Source: Pyxidicoccus trucidator
Lineage (GTDB): Bacteria; Myxococcota; Myxococcia; Myxococcales; Myxococcaceae
Length of the DNA stretch: 64,000 nt
Direction: 5' to 3'
Assembly (NCBI RefSeq): GCF_010894435.1
Contig: NZ_JAAIXZ010000014.1
Span: forward strand, 248,001 to 312,000
Shown: in pieces, positions 49,834-59,547 of the stretch
How positions within the stretch are numbered: the first letter of the stretch is position 1
How the letters are laid out: each line of letters begins with the position of its first letter
Notes under the pieces: model-generated
The model's database searches: none
The model's input: only the letters and a program-made list of their open reading frames with translations
What the model was told of the DNA's origin: nothing
Made by a program: the position numbers and the translations under genes

Positions 49834-50958
49834 CTACCCGTACGGCGTCCCGTCCTCGTGCTTCTGGAAGGGGTAGGCGAGCTGGCCCAGGTACGTCTCC
49901 GGCGGCTGGAACTTCGTGGTGCCGTAGCTCGTGGGCCAGTGCGCGGGCAGGTGGGCGGTGCCGAACATCCAGTCGATGAAGGAGAGGAAGACGGCGAAGT
50001 TCTTGTCGATGCCCTCCTCGTCGGACGTGTGGTGCCAGTGGTGGAACTCGGGCGTCGCGAACACCCAGCGCAGCCCCGGCCAGCGGTGGTTGACGTTGGC
50101 GTGGATGTAGACGGCGTGGAAGGACACGAAGACGAGGTACGCGTAGATGGCCGGCGGGGCGAAGCCGAGGATGAAGACGGGCACGAAGGCCAGCGTGCGG
50201 TTGAGCAGCACGTCCACGAGGTGCGAGCGCGAGCTGGCCAGCCAGTCCATGTGCAGGCTGGAGTGGTGGATGGCGTGGAACTTCCACATCCACGCGAAGT
50301 GGTGGAAGGCGCGGTGCAGCCAGTAGCTCACCAGGTCCACCACGAAGAGGACCTCGAAGAACTGGAGCCAGAGCGGCTGCGCGGCCACCGTCGCCTGGAA
50401 GTCCAGCTTCACCGCCCACGCGAAGAACACCTGCGCCGGAATCAGCGTGGCGAAGGAGATGAGCTGCACCCCCATGTGGCTCACGAAGAGGTGCTTGAGG
50501 TCCGTCTGCCAGCCCACGCGGAAGATGGGCTGCTCCCGCTGCGCCCACAGCCGCTCCATGGGGATGAAGAGCAGGCCCAGCACCAGCAGTTCCAGGATGA
50601 AGTAGTCCAGCCCGGCGCTGAAGGCCCGGGACTGGTGGGTGAGGGGCTCCGCCTCCGCGCCGCCCAGCAGCAGCGCCACCAGCGCCAGCGCCATGGCGAT
50701 GCCCCCGTGCGCCTTGGACCGCAGCGTCAGCACGCTCACCATGCCCAGCGCGAAGGTGAGGACGATGGCGCCCTGGAGGACCGCCCGGAACACGCCGAGG
50801 TGGTCGGCGTAGAAGCCCCGGGCGTCGTTCGTCACCAGCAGGTGCGGGAAGAGGAAGCAGAACTCGGCGAGGATGCACAGCACGCCAAGCAGGCCGGCCG
50901 TGACACCGGCGCGCTTGCCGAGGTCCGTGCGGACGGCGGGAGAGAGGAGGGCGGACAC
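49834..50958 (-). CDS. Sterol desaturase / fatty acid hydroxylase family membrane protein
   Basis: This is an integral membrane di-iron oxygenase that would hydroxylate or desaturate a lipid chain. The 374-aa protein (GTG start, AGGA site) has about six to seven hydrophobic segments. The family's histidine clusters are present: HRAFHH, KFHAIHHSS, IHANVNH and the C-terminal EFHHWHHTS. An N-terminal extension of about four membrane helices (residues 15-125) precedes the catalytic part. The substrate could be a membrane lipid, sterol or carotenoid. It lies beside, but transcribed away from, the PKS region, so a role in tailoring the lipopeptide acyl chain is possible but unproven. Confidence 0.85.
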   Translation of the reverse strand: MSALLSPAVRTDLGKRAGVTAGLLGVLCILAEFCFLFPHLLVTNDARGFYADHLGVFRAVLQGAIVLTFALGMVSVLTLRSKAHGGIAMALALVALLLGGAEAEPLTHQSRAFSAGLDYFILELLVLGLLFIPMERLWAQREQPIFRVGWQTDLKHLFVSHMGVQLISFATLIPAQVFFAWAVKLDFQATVAAQPLWLQFFEVLFVVDLVSYWLHRAFHHFAWMWKFHAIHHSSLHMDWLASSRSHLVDVLLNRTLAFVPVFILGFAPPAIYAYLVFVSFHAVYIHANVNHRWPGLRWVFATPEFHHWHHTSDEEGIDKNFAVFLSFIDWMFGTAHLPAHWPTSYGTTKFQPPETYLGQLAYPFQKHEDGTPYG

Positions 50959-51500
50959 AGGGGTTCCTGGCTCAACGGGAAGGTGTGAGCTTATGCAGGA
51001 CGGCCGCCTACCCGAAAGGCCTGGGAGCCCCCGGCCCGGCGCTCCGCTTCATGGCCATGAAGGAGCCCGCAGACAGGAAAAGGGGGAGGGGCCCGCGGCC
51101 GCCGACGTTCGGGAACAGTCCACCCCCCCGGGCGCACCTCCCCCGTGACATACGCCGGTCACTGGACTCGCGGGCCTCCACCCGAATACCGAACGAACCC
51201 AGGTGGAAAATGTCGCAATTGGCGGAATCACCTGTCGAAACAGGGGGTTGGCGGCCTGGAAAAGCGCGGGGATTTTCCCTTCCCGGCCGCATGCTGCCCG
51301 GCCGTCCCACCAGGACGCTCGGGTTGCCGTCCGCGCCGGGAGGGCTGCACGGGGGGCTTTCCGTTCATAAGTAGGTGAAAGGTCCATCCGGCCGGGATTC
51401 GCGTCCGTCCGCCTGGAGTCCAGCCGGCCGGACACCGAACCCGGGCTTGACATACCCGGGGTAGGCCATCCACCGATCATCACATGGGGCACGTGCTCGC
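50959..51500. other. Non-coding region upstream of rpsA
   Basis: Over 500 bp contain no frame with signal, ribosome site or plausible length. Two CCCGGG palindromes (51440-51445 and 51455-51460) flank a TTGACA (51447-51452). The pair could form a hairpin or operator, but no -10 element sits at the right distance. Otherwise I see nothing distinct. Confidence 0.5.
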
Positions 51501-51530
51501 TTGACTACCGGAATTGTCGGTGTCTAGGGT
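51501..51530 (+). promoter_or_regulatory. Promoter of rpsA
   Basis: TTGACT (51501-51506), an 18-bp spacer and TAGGGT (51525-51530) form a good vegetative-type promoter for a GC-rich myxobacterium. The predicted start at about 51537 gives a leader of roughly 125 bases to the rpsA ATG. Confidence 0.6.
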
Positions 51531-51552
51531 GCGCGGCTTCCATCATTTCAAG

Positions 51553-51661
51553 GTCCTCAATAAGGAGGACGAACGCAGCGGCCCGTTGCTCCCCGCAGGC
51601 TGCTCCGTATTTTTCCCACCCATCAGGGGGCAGCTGTACCGTTTCAAAGGACTTCCTCTAC
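51553..51661 (+). promoter_or_regulatory. Structured mRNA leader of rpsA
   Basis: Two hairpins can form. GTCCTC (51553-51558) pairs with GAGGAC (51565-51570), enclosing a Shine-Dalgarno-like AAGGAGG (51562-51568) that has no start codon behind it. Further on, GCTGCTCC near 51600 can pair with GGGGGCAGC near 51627-51635. The actual rpsA site AAAGGA lies about ten bases before the ATG. S1 autoregulates through its leader in E. coli, so this could be an S1-binding site; that is inference. Confidence 0.45.
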
Positions 51662-53374
<1,713 letters not shown>

Positions 53375-53404
53375 TCCTTCAGCGGCACGCGCCAGTACGG
53401 CGAG

Positions 53405-53436
53405 ACGGCCGGGTTCCCGAGAGGGGGCCCGGCCGT
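53405..53436 (+). terminator. Stem-loop terminator after rpsA
   Basis: ACGGCCGGG (53405-53413) pairs perfectly with CCCGGCCGT (53428-53436), and the loop can add a short inner CCC/GGG stem. It lies 30 bases after the rpsA stop and is followed by TGCCGTTT. Confidence 0.7.
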
Positions 53437-53554
53437 TGCCGTTTGGGGCCCGTGGCAATCATTGCCAGCTGAAGGCTTGCTTTGACTTCGCGCGAGGAGG
53501 CGATTAGTCAGCAGACAGCACGCATCCGGGGCCGGGGCGTGCGGGAACGAACCC

Positions 53555-56104
53555 ATGCACTCTCGTCCTGTGTCCCTGGCCTCCGCCCGCTCCGGGCGCT
53601 TCCGTCTCTTCCTTTCCCTGGCGCTCGCGCTGGGCGTGCTGTCCGCCTGCTCCGACGGCGATGACGATGACGACTCGCTCCGCGGCCGGACGCCGGGCAA
53701 GGCCCGCCTCGAGGCCGAGCTCGCGCGGGGCCGCGTCGGCGAGCCGATGCGCTTCCGGTGTGTCGCCGAGGATCCACGCGACGAGCCGCTGACCTACCTC
53801 TTCGACTGGGGAGACGGGCGCGGGGAGCCCACCACCTCGGAGTCGGTCGCCAGCGGGACGCCAGCCGAGGTGACGCGGACCTTCACCCGGGAAGGCACCT
53901 TCCAGGCGCGCTGCCTGGCGATGAACCCCGGGGGCTTCCAGGGCTCGTGGTCCGAGGGGCTGAGCTACACCGTCGACGCGGCCATTTCGGGACAGGATGA
54001 GCAGTCCGTCTTCATCGAGGTGTACGGGCGCGGGCAGGTGACGAGCACCCCCGAGGGAATCGACTGTCCGGGTGAGCTCTCGTCCCGGTCGTGCTTCCAC
54101 CTCTTCCCGTCGGGCACCCGGCTCGGCCTGCGTCCCACGCCCGAGGCGGGCTGGCGCTTCGTGGGGTGGTGGGGTTGCGAGAACGGGGTGGTGCCCGAGG
54201 AGCTCACCCTCGACCGGGATTTGCACTGCGTGGCGCGCTTCGCTCCGGAGCAGGCGTCCACCACGGAGTGGCGGCGGACGGGCGCACGCCTGCCACAGTC
54301 CCCCGTGTGGAGCCCGGACGGGACGCGGCTGGCCGCGCTCGACGGCAGCCTCGGCACCATTGGAAACCTGCTGCGCATCTGGGACGCGGCGAGCGGGCGC
54401 GTGGTGCGGGAGCTCGACGCCCGGCCCGGGCGCTTCGGCTCGGTGGCCTGGCACCCCACCGGCCCCGTGCTGGCATTGGGCCGCGCGGACGGGAGCATCG
54501 CGCTCATCGACTCCACGACGGGCGGCCTCGTGCGCGAGTGGCCGGCCCATGTCGGTCAGGTCCAGGCGCTGGCCTGGAGCCCGGATGGGAAGCGGCTCGC
54601 CAGCGCGGATGACGTCAGCAAGGCGGTGCGGCTGTGGAGCGCGGACAGCGGGACTTCGGACGGAGCCCCCGTGGTGGCCGTGGACAAGGTGCGGCGGCTG
54701 GCGTGGAGCCCGGACGGGAGCCGGCTCGCGCTGGAGGCGGGCGCGGGCATCGCCTCGTCGCAGTGGGTGGAAATCCACGCGCTCGGCACAACGGGGCCCG
54801 AAGAGCTGTGGACGGACGCGGCCAGCTTCACGTGGAGCCCGGACGGCCAGCGCTACGCCGTGGGCGCTTCCGGTGAGGCGCGGGTGTATGCGACGGCGAC
54901 CCATCAGCTCGCGGAGACCTGGCGCGGGGACTGGGGCCTGACGACGCTCCTGGACTGGAGCCGGGACGGGCGGTGGCTCGCGGTGGGAGACGCGGCGCGG
55001 GCCCTGCTCGTGCTGGAGGCCGCCACCGGGGCCGTGGTGGTGGATGCCAGCGAGCCGCTTCCGCCGGGCAGCGTCACGCGGGGCTACGACGCGCTGCGCT
55101 TCCACCCCTCGAAGCCGGAGCTCGTCGTCATGGAGGACCTGCCCGCCGCGCTCGACGTCCTCACGGTGGACGCGGCGGCCCATACCGTGAGCCGGCGCGA
55201 GCTGCTGCCCCACGGCCACGAGGTGGAGGCGGTGGCCTGGAACCCTGCGGGAGACCGGCTGGCGTCGGGCGGTTCCGAGGGACGCATCCGCCTGTGGGAC
55301 GGTGAGGGCGCGCCGCTGCGCACCCTGGTGGGCCATGGGGACAGCGCCGTCCTGTCCCTGGCGTGGGACGGCACCGGCACGCGGCTCGCCAGCGGTGGCG
55401 CGGATGGCCGCATCCGCATCTGGCGCGCGGAGGACGGCGCGCCGGTGGGCGAGCCCCTCGTGCACGTGACGGGGCAGGGGCCCCTGTTGATGCAGGTCAA
55501 CCGCGTCGCGCTGAGCCCCGACGGCAGCCGGGTGGCGAGCGTCGCGGAGTCCGCTCCGACCGAGTCGCAGCGCGGGACGGTGAAGGTCTGGGACGTGGCG
55601 ACGGGCGCGGAGCTCTTCCGATTCACCGAGGCCGCCAACTGGGTTCGGATGTTGGGCTGGACGCCGGATGGCCGCTACCTCGTGGCGGCGTACCTCGGCG
55701 CGGGCTGGAGCCTGTGGGACAGCCAGACGGGCGCGCTTCGCCACGTGGACCTCGCGGGCGCTGACCTGTCGATGGCCTCCGCGCTGAGCCCGGATGGGAC
55801 GCGCATCGCCGTGGCGCACCGGCCCGGCCTGTCCATCCACGACGTGCTCACCGGAGACGTGGTCGCGAATGCGTCCGGCGGCTTCGACCCGTACGCCCTC
55901 GCGTGGAGCCGGGATGGCCGGTTCCTCGCGGGAGGCGGGCAGGGCGGCCTGGTCTTCGTCTGGGACGTGCAGGCCAACCTCGCGTCCACCGTCGTCGGCT
56001 TCCATGACGGCTCGGTGTCCGCCGTGTCGTGGCGCGCGGATGGCCGGGTCTTCACCACCGGCGGCTCCGACACCGCGCTGACGACGTGGCGCCCCACGCC
56101 CTGA
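53555..56104 (+). CDS. Lipoprotein with PKD domain and WD40-type beta-propeller
   Basis: This is a surface lipoprotein of 849 aa. The signal peptide ends at lipobox LSAC (C32), followed by an Asp-rich spacer. Next comes a PKD-like Ig domain (about 45-140, with LFDWGDGRG and a REGTFQARC strand). A cysteine-containing domain follows with GWRFVGWWGCENG and CVARF (about 150-225), similar to the bacterial repeats that end GW...W.G...C. The rest (about 235-849) holds at least twelve WD40/YVTN-like blades with (A/V)WSPDG(K/S/T)RLA and (I/V)R(L/I)W motifs, enough for one or two propellers. It is probably a protein-binding scaffold on the cell surface. It is transcribed alone. Confidence 0.82.
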   Translation: MHSRPVSLASARSGRFRLFLSLALALGVLSACSDGDDDDDSLRGRTPGKARLEAELARGRVGEPMRFRCVAEDPRDEPLTYLFDWGDGRGEPTTSESVASGTPAEVTRTFTREGTFQARCLAMNPGGFQGSWSEGLSYTVDAAISGQDEQSVFIEVYGRGQVTSTPEGIDCPGELSSRSCFHLFPSGTRLGLRPTPEAGWRFVGWWGCENGVVPEELTLDRDLHCVARFAPEQASTTEWRRTGARLPQSPVWSPDGTRLAALDGSLGTIGNLLRIWDAASGRVVRELDARPGRFGSVAWHPTGPVLALGRADGSIALIDSTTGGLVREWPAHVGQVQALAWSPDGKRLASADDVSKAVRLWSADSGTSDGAPVVAVDKVRRLAWSPDGSRLALEAGAGIASSQWVEIHALGTTGPEELWTDAASFTWSPDGQRYAVGASGEARVYATATHQLAETWRGDWGLTTLLDWSRDGRWLAVGDAARALLVLEAATGAVVVDASEPLPPGSVTRGYDALRFHPSKPELVVMEDLPAALDVLTVDAAAHTVSRRELLPHGHEVEAVAWNPAGDRLASGGSEGRIRLWDGEGAPLRTLVGHGDSAVLSLAWDGTGTRLASGGADGRIRIWRAEDGAPVGEPLVHVTGQGPLLMQVNRVALSPDGSRVASVAESAPTESQRGTVKVWDVATGAELFRFTEAANWVRMLGWTPDGRYLVAAYLGAGWSLWDSQTGALRHVDLAGADLSMASALSPDGTRIAVAHRPGLSIHDVLTGDVVANASGGFDPYALAWSRDGRFLAGGGQGGLVFVWDVQANLASTVVGFHDGSVSAVSWRADGRVFTTGGSDTALTTWRPTP

Positions 56105-56220
56105 AGTTCCACTCCGACTCACTCCAGGACATCCTTCCCATGAGAGTCCTGAACGGCAGGCTCCACGTACGTGTACTCCTGGGGCGTCATCTACTGACCC
56201 CGGCAAGAGCGCTTCACCGT

Positions 56221-56232
56221 CCGACCGGTCGG
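56221..56232. promoter_or_regulatory. CCGACCGGTCGG palindrome, TetR-type operator candidate
   Basis: This perfect 12-bp palindrome has the ACCGACCGGTCGG-like shape common among TetR/AcrR-family operators, which often control fatty acid and short-chain acyl-CoA genes. It lies 117 bp above the putative -35 of the thiolase promoter, farther than usual for direct repression. No TetR gene is in the window. Confidence 0.4.
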
Positions 56233-56348
56233 GCGGGGCGCGGGCCTCCTGGCTGGGCTCAGGGCCCAATCCATTCAAGGGCTTACAGCGGCTGGCGCGA
56301 CGCGTCGCGAGCAGTGGACGCTCCCGTCCGGGGGCCGAGCGAGGACGC

Positions 56349-56377
56349 TTGAACTCCGGGGACCACGCGGTGATAAG
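56349..56377 (+). promoter_or_regulatory. Candidate promoter of the thiolase-CoA transferase operon
   Basis: TTGAAC (56349-56354), a 17-bp spacer and GATAAG (56372-56377) each match four of six consensus positions, with a predicted start about 50 bp before the thiolase ATG. Confidence 0.4.
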
Positions 56378-56432
56378 GGCCCATCGCTGTTAACGAAGTT
56401 CAGTCGCAAATCCTCGAATGGAGGCAGTTTTC

Positions 56433-57614
56433 ATGGCTCGTGAAGTCGTCATCGTGGGCGCGGCCCGTACTCCCATCGGCTCCTTCCAGGGCGCGCTGTC
56501 CAAGCTGACGGCCCCGCAGCTGGGCGCCATCGCCATCAAGGCGGCACTCGAGCGCGCGGGCGTGAAGCCGGAGGCCGTTCAGGAAGTGGTGATGGGCTGC
56601 GTGCTGCAGGCGGGTGTGGGCCAGGCGCCCGCTCGCCAGGCCGGAATCTTCGCTGGCATCCCCGAGTCCGTGCCCGCCACCACGCTCAACAAGGTCTGTG
56701 GCTCCGGCCTGAAGGCCGTCATCGCCGGTGCGCAGGCCATTGCGCTGGGTGACGTGGACGTCGTCGTCGCCGGCGGCATGGAGTCCATGAGCAACGCGCC
56801 CTACCTCAGCCACACCATGCGCGGCGGCTCACGCATGGGCAACGTGGAGTTCAAGGACGCGATGATCCACGACGGCCTCTGGGACGTGTACGGCAATGTC
56901 CACATGGGCCTGTGCGCGGAGGAGTGCGCCACGTCGCAGGGCATCAGCCGCGCCAACCAGGACGAGTACGCGCTGGAGTCCACCCGCCGCGCCATCCAGT
57001 CCCAGAAGGACGGCCTGTTCACCGCGGAGATCGTCCCGGTGCAGATCCCCGGCAAGAAGCCGGAGGACATGGTCACCGTCACGGAGGACGAGGGTCCGCG
57101 CAACGCGAAGCCGGACAAGATTCCCGGCCTGAAGCCCGTCTTCAAGAAGGACGGCACGGTGACGGCCGCCAACGCGTCCTCCATCAACGACGGCGCCGCG
57201 GCGCTGGTGCTGATGAGCGAGGAGCGCGCCAAGGCGGAGGGCCGCACCATCCTCGGCCGCATCACCGGCTACGACCAGGCGGCGCGCAAGCCGGTGGAGT
57301 TCACGATTGCTCCGGCGGACGCCATCAACAAGCTCCTGAAGAAGAAGGGGATCGCCGCGGGTGACGTGGACCTGTGGGAGATCAACGAGGCGTTCGCGGT
57401 GGTGTCGCTGGCCAACAACCGCCTCCTCGGCCTCGACGCGTCGAAGGTGAACGTGCGTGGCGGCGCGGTGGTGCTCGGCCACCCGATTGGCGCCTCCGGC
57501 GCGCGCGTGCTGGTGACGCTGCTGCACACGATGAAGGACCTGGGCAAGAAGCGCGGCGTCGCGTCGCTCTGCATCGGCGGCGGCGAGGGCATCGCGCTGA
57601 TGGTGGAGCGCTGA
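56433..57614 (+). CDS. Acetyl-CoA C-acetyltransferase (thiolase)
   Basis: This enzyme condenses two acetyl-CoA to acetoacetyl-CoA or cleaves it in reverse. I chose the ATG at 56433 because GGAGG lies eight bases upstream; a second ATG five codons earlier overlaps that site. The 393-aa protein has the acyl-binding cysteine C89 (NKVCGSGLKAV), the histidine in VVLGHPIGASGAR (about 349) and the second cysteine in CIGGGEG (about 379). All are at normal positions for biosynthetic/degradative thiolases. It is followed by both subunits of a 3-oxoacid CoA-transferase, so acetoacetate use or formation is likely. Confidence 0.94.
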   Translation: MAREVVIVGAARTPIGSFQGALSKLTAPQLGAIAIKAALERAGVKPEAVQEVVMGCVLQAGVGQAPARQAGIFAGIPESVPATTLNKVCGSGLKAVIAGAQAIALGDVDVVVAGGMESMSNAPYLSHTMRGGSRMGNVEFKDAMIHDGLWDVYGNVHMGLCAEECATSQGISRANQDEYALESTRRAIQSQKDGLFTAEIVPVQIPGKKPEDMVTVTEDEGPRNAKPDKIPGLKPVFKKDGTVTAANASSINDGAAALVLMSEERAKAEGRTILGRITGYDQAARKPVEFTIAPADAINKLLKKKGIAAGDVDLWEINEAFAVVSLANNRLLGLDASKVNVRGGAVVLGHPIGASGARVLVTLLHTMKDLGKKRGVASLCIGGGEGIALMVER

Positions 57615-57637
57615 ACTCTTCTCCCTAGGGGAGAGGT

Positions 57638-57672
57638 ACGGGGTGGGGGCCTCCAGCGGGCCTTCACCCCGT
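57638..57672 (+). other. Intercistronic stem-loop after the thiolase
   Basis: ACGGGGTG (57638-57645) pairs with CACCCCGT (57665-57672) around 19 bases. A smaller TCTCCC/GGGAGA hairpin sits just before it. Both lie in the 77-bp gap before the CoA-transferase gene, so they may reduce or protect the downstream message rather than stop it fully. Confidence 0.45.
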
Positions 57673-57691
57673 TCCACATGCGGGAGGGCGG

Positions 57692-58390
57692 ATGAACAAG
57701 GTCTACGCGAGCGCGGACGAGGCGGTCGCCGACATCCCCGATGGCATCACGCTGATGAGCGGCGGCTTCGGGCTGTGCGGCAACCCCGAGAATCTCATCG
57801 AGGCGATTCACAGGAAGGGCGTGAAGAACCTCACCATCATCTCCAACAACTGCGGCACCACCGAGCTCGGGCTCGGCATCCTTCTTCAGAACAAGCAGGT
57901 GAAGAAGATGGTGTCCAGCTACGTGGGAGAGAACAAGGAGTTCGAGCGGCAGTACCTCTCCGGCGAGTTGGAGGTGGAGCTGAACCCGCAGGGCACGCTG
58001 GCGGAGCGCATCCGCGCGGGTGGCTGCGGCATCGGCGGCTTCTTCACCCCCACGGGCGCCGGGACTCAGGTGGCCGAGGGCAAGGAGTCGCGGATGATCG
58101 ACGGCCGGCTCCACGTGCTGGAGACGCCGCTGAAGGCGGACTTCGCCATCATCCACGCGTGGAAGGCGGACACCTGGGGCAACCTGGTGTTCAACAAGAC
58201 CGCCCGGAACTTCTCGCCGATGATGTGCATGGCCGCGAAGACGACCATCGTCGAGGCCGAGCACATCGTGGAGCCGGGCCAGTTGGACCCGGACCTGGTG
58301 CACGTCCCCAGCATCTTCGTGCACCGCATCGTCCAGGCGAAGAACCTCCAGAAGTGGATCGAGCGGCGCACCGTCCGCAAGCAGGCGTGA
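57692..58390 (+). CDS. scoA: 3-oxoacid CoA-transferase subunit A
   Basis: This is the alpha subunit of a heterodimeric enzyme that moves CoA between succinyl-CoA or acetyl-CoA and acetoacetate. It is 232 aa, as expected, with the family motif [16 protein letters not shown] (about residues 23-38) and the glycine-rich [15 protein letters not shown] (about 110-124). A GGGAGG site precedes the ATG. It is separated by only seven bases from the beta subunit. Confidence 0.92.
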   Translation: MNKVYASADEAVADIPDGITLMSGGFGLCGNPENLIEAIHRKGVKNLTIISNNCGTTELGLGILLQNKQVKKMVSSYVGENKEFERQYLSGELEVELNPQGTLAERIRAGGCGIGGFFTPTGAGTQVAEGKESRMIDGRLHVLETPLKADFAIIHAWKADTWGNLVFNKTARNFSPMMCMAAKTTIVEAEHIVEPGQLDPDLVHVPSIFVHRIVQAKNLQKWIERRTVRKQA

Positions 58391-58397
58391 GGAGCCC

Positions 58398-59054
58398 ATG
58401 CCACTGACTCGTGAACAGATTGCGATGCGCATCGCCCAGGAGCTGAAGGACGGCTTCTACGTCAACCTGGGTATCGGCATCCCCACGCTCGTCCCCAACT
58501 ACATCCCGGCTGGCGTGGAGGTGGTGCTCCAGTCGGAGAACGGCCTGCTCGGCATCGGCCCGTATCCCATTGCAGGCCAGGAGGACCCGGACCTCATCAA
58601 CGCCGGCAAGGAGACGGTGACGACGGTGAAGGGCGCGTCGTTCTTCGACTCGGCGCTGTCGTTCGGGATGATCCGCGGCGGCCACATCGACATGGCCGTG
58701 CTGGGCGCCATGGAGGTCTCCGAGGAAGGCGACCTGGCCAACTGGATGATCCCCGGGAAGATGGTGAAGGGGATGGGCGGCGCCATGGACCTCGCGGTGG
58801 GTGCCAAGCGCATCTACGTGGCCATGGAGCACGCCAACAAGGAAGGCCAGCCGAAGATCCTCAAGAAGTGCTCGCTGCCGCTGACGGGCCTCAAGTGCGT
58901 GCACCACATCGTCTCCGACCACGCCTTCATCGACGTGACGCCGGAGGGGCTGGTGCTGCGCGAGGTGGCCCCGGGCGTGACGGTGGAGCAGGTGAAGAAG
59001 CTGACGGAGCCGACCCTGAAGGTCGCCCCGGACGTGCGCGAGATGAAACTCTGA
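58398..59054 (+). CDS. scoB: 3-oxoacid CoA-transferase subunit B
   Basis: This is the beta subunit of 218 aa, carrying the catalytic glutamate E47 in [11 protein letters not shown], which forms the glutamyl-CoA thioester intermediate. The N terminus has the usual [12 protein letters not shown] (about 21-32) and the mid part [24 protein letters not shown] site overlaps the end of the alpha subunit gene. With the thiolase it completes an acetoacetate module. Confidence 0.92.
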   Translation: MPLTREQIAMRIAQELKDGFYVNLGIGIPTLVPNYIPAGVEVVLQSENGLLGIGPYPIAGQEDPDLINAGKETVTTVKGASFFDSALSFGMIRGGHIDMAVLGAMEVSEEGDLANWMIPGKMVKGMGGAMDLAVGAKRIYVAMEHANKEGQPKILKKCSLPLTGLKCVHHIVSDHAFIDVTPEGLVLREVAPGVTVEQVKKLTEPTLKVAPDVREMKL

Positions 59055-59114
59055 GCGTCCGAGGCTAAGGTGCGCCCCGCGGGTGCCGTTTCCGGCCCGC
59101 GGGGGACTCCATCC

Positions 59115-59510
59115 ATGGCCGACACTCCGCAGAAGACCCACCCCAGCGACCGCGCGCCGCGCCTCGAGTACGAGCTGCCGGTGGCCTACAGCAGTGTGTC
59201 CGGCTTCGTGACGGACTGGGCCGTCAACCTGTCGCGCGGCGGCCTGTACATCAACACCGACAAGCCGCTGCCGGTGGACACCGTGGTGCGGCTGCTGGTG
59301 ACGCTGCCCGGCGCGCACTTCCCGGTGGAGCTGAAGGGCCGGGTGACGCGCACCAATGCGCTGGGGGCTACCTCTGGCAGCCAGTCGCCGGGGATGGCGG
59401 TGGAGTTCGTGGACGTTGATGACGACAAGCGGTCGCGTATCGGGGAGTTCGTGGAGCGCCTGCGCACGGAGTTCCCCCAGGACGACGAGCCGACTGCCAA
59501 TCGGAAGTGA
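59115..59510 (+). CDS. PilZ domain protein (131 aa)
   Basis: This is a single PilZ domain of the small type abundant in myxobacteria. From the ATG at 59115 (GGGGGA site), the protein shows RAPRLEYELPVAY at about 12-24 and NLSRGGLYI at about 38-46. These correspond to the c-di-GMP-binding RxxxR and (D/N)xSxxG motifs, the first in a partly degenerate form. A beta-barrel follows (VVRLLVTLPGAHFPVELKGRVTR) and a C-terminal helix. It may bind c-di-GMP or be a non-binding adaptor. It lies close behind scoB but is functionally unrelated. Confidence 0.8.
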   Translation: MADTPQKTHPSDRAPRLEYELPVAYSSVSGFVTDWAVNLSRGGLYINTDKPLPVDTVVRLLVTLPGAHFPVELKGRVTRTNALGATSGSQSPGMAVEFVDVDDDKRSRIGEFVERLRTEFPQDDEPTANRK

Positions 59511-59547
59511 CGGGCGACGCTCAGGGCGCCGCCCACCGAGCCCCTGA

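Larger units (their letters stand above)
56105..56432. other. Non-coding region upstream of the thiolase operon
   Basis: About 330 bp contain no credible gene. A CCGACCGGTCGG palindrome and a promoter-like pair are listed separately. The remainder is GC-rich without further structure that I can defend. Confidence 0.5.

Noticed and set aside
51440-51475. Second rpsA promoter using the TTGACA at 51447
   Set aside because: No -10-like hexamer occurs 16-18 bases downstream (the sequence there is CCACCG).
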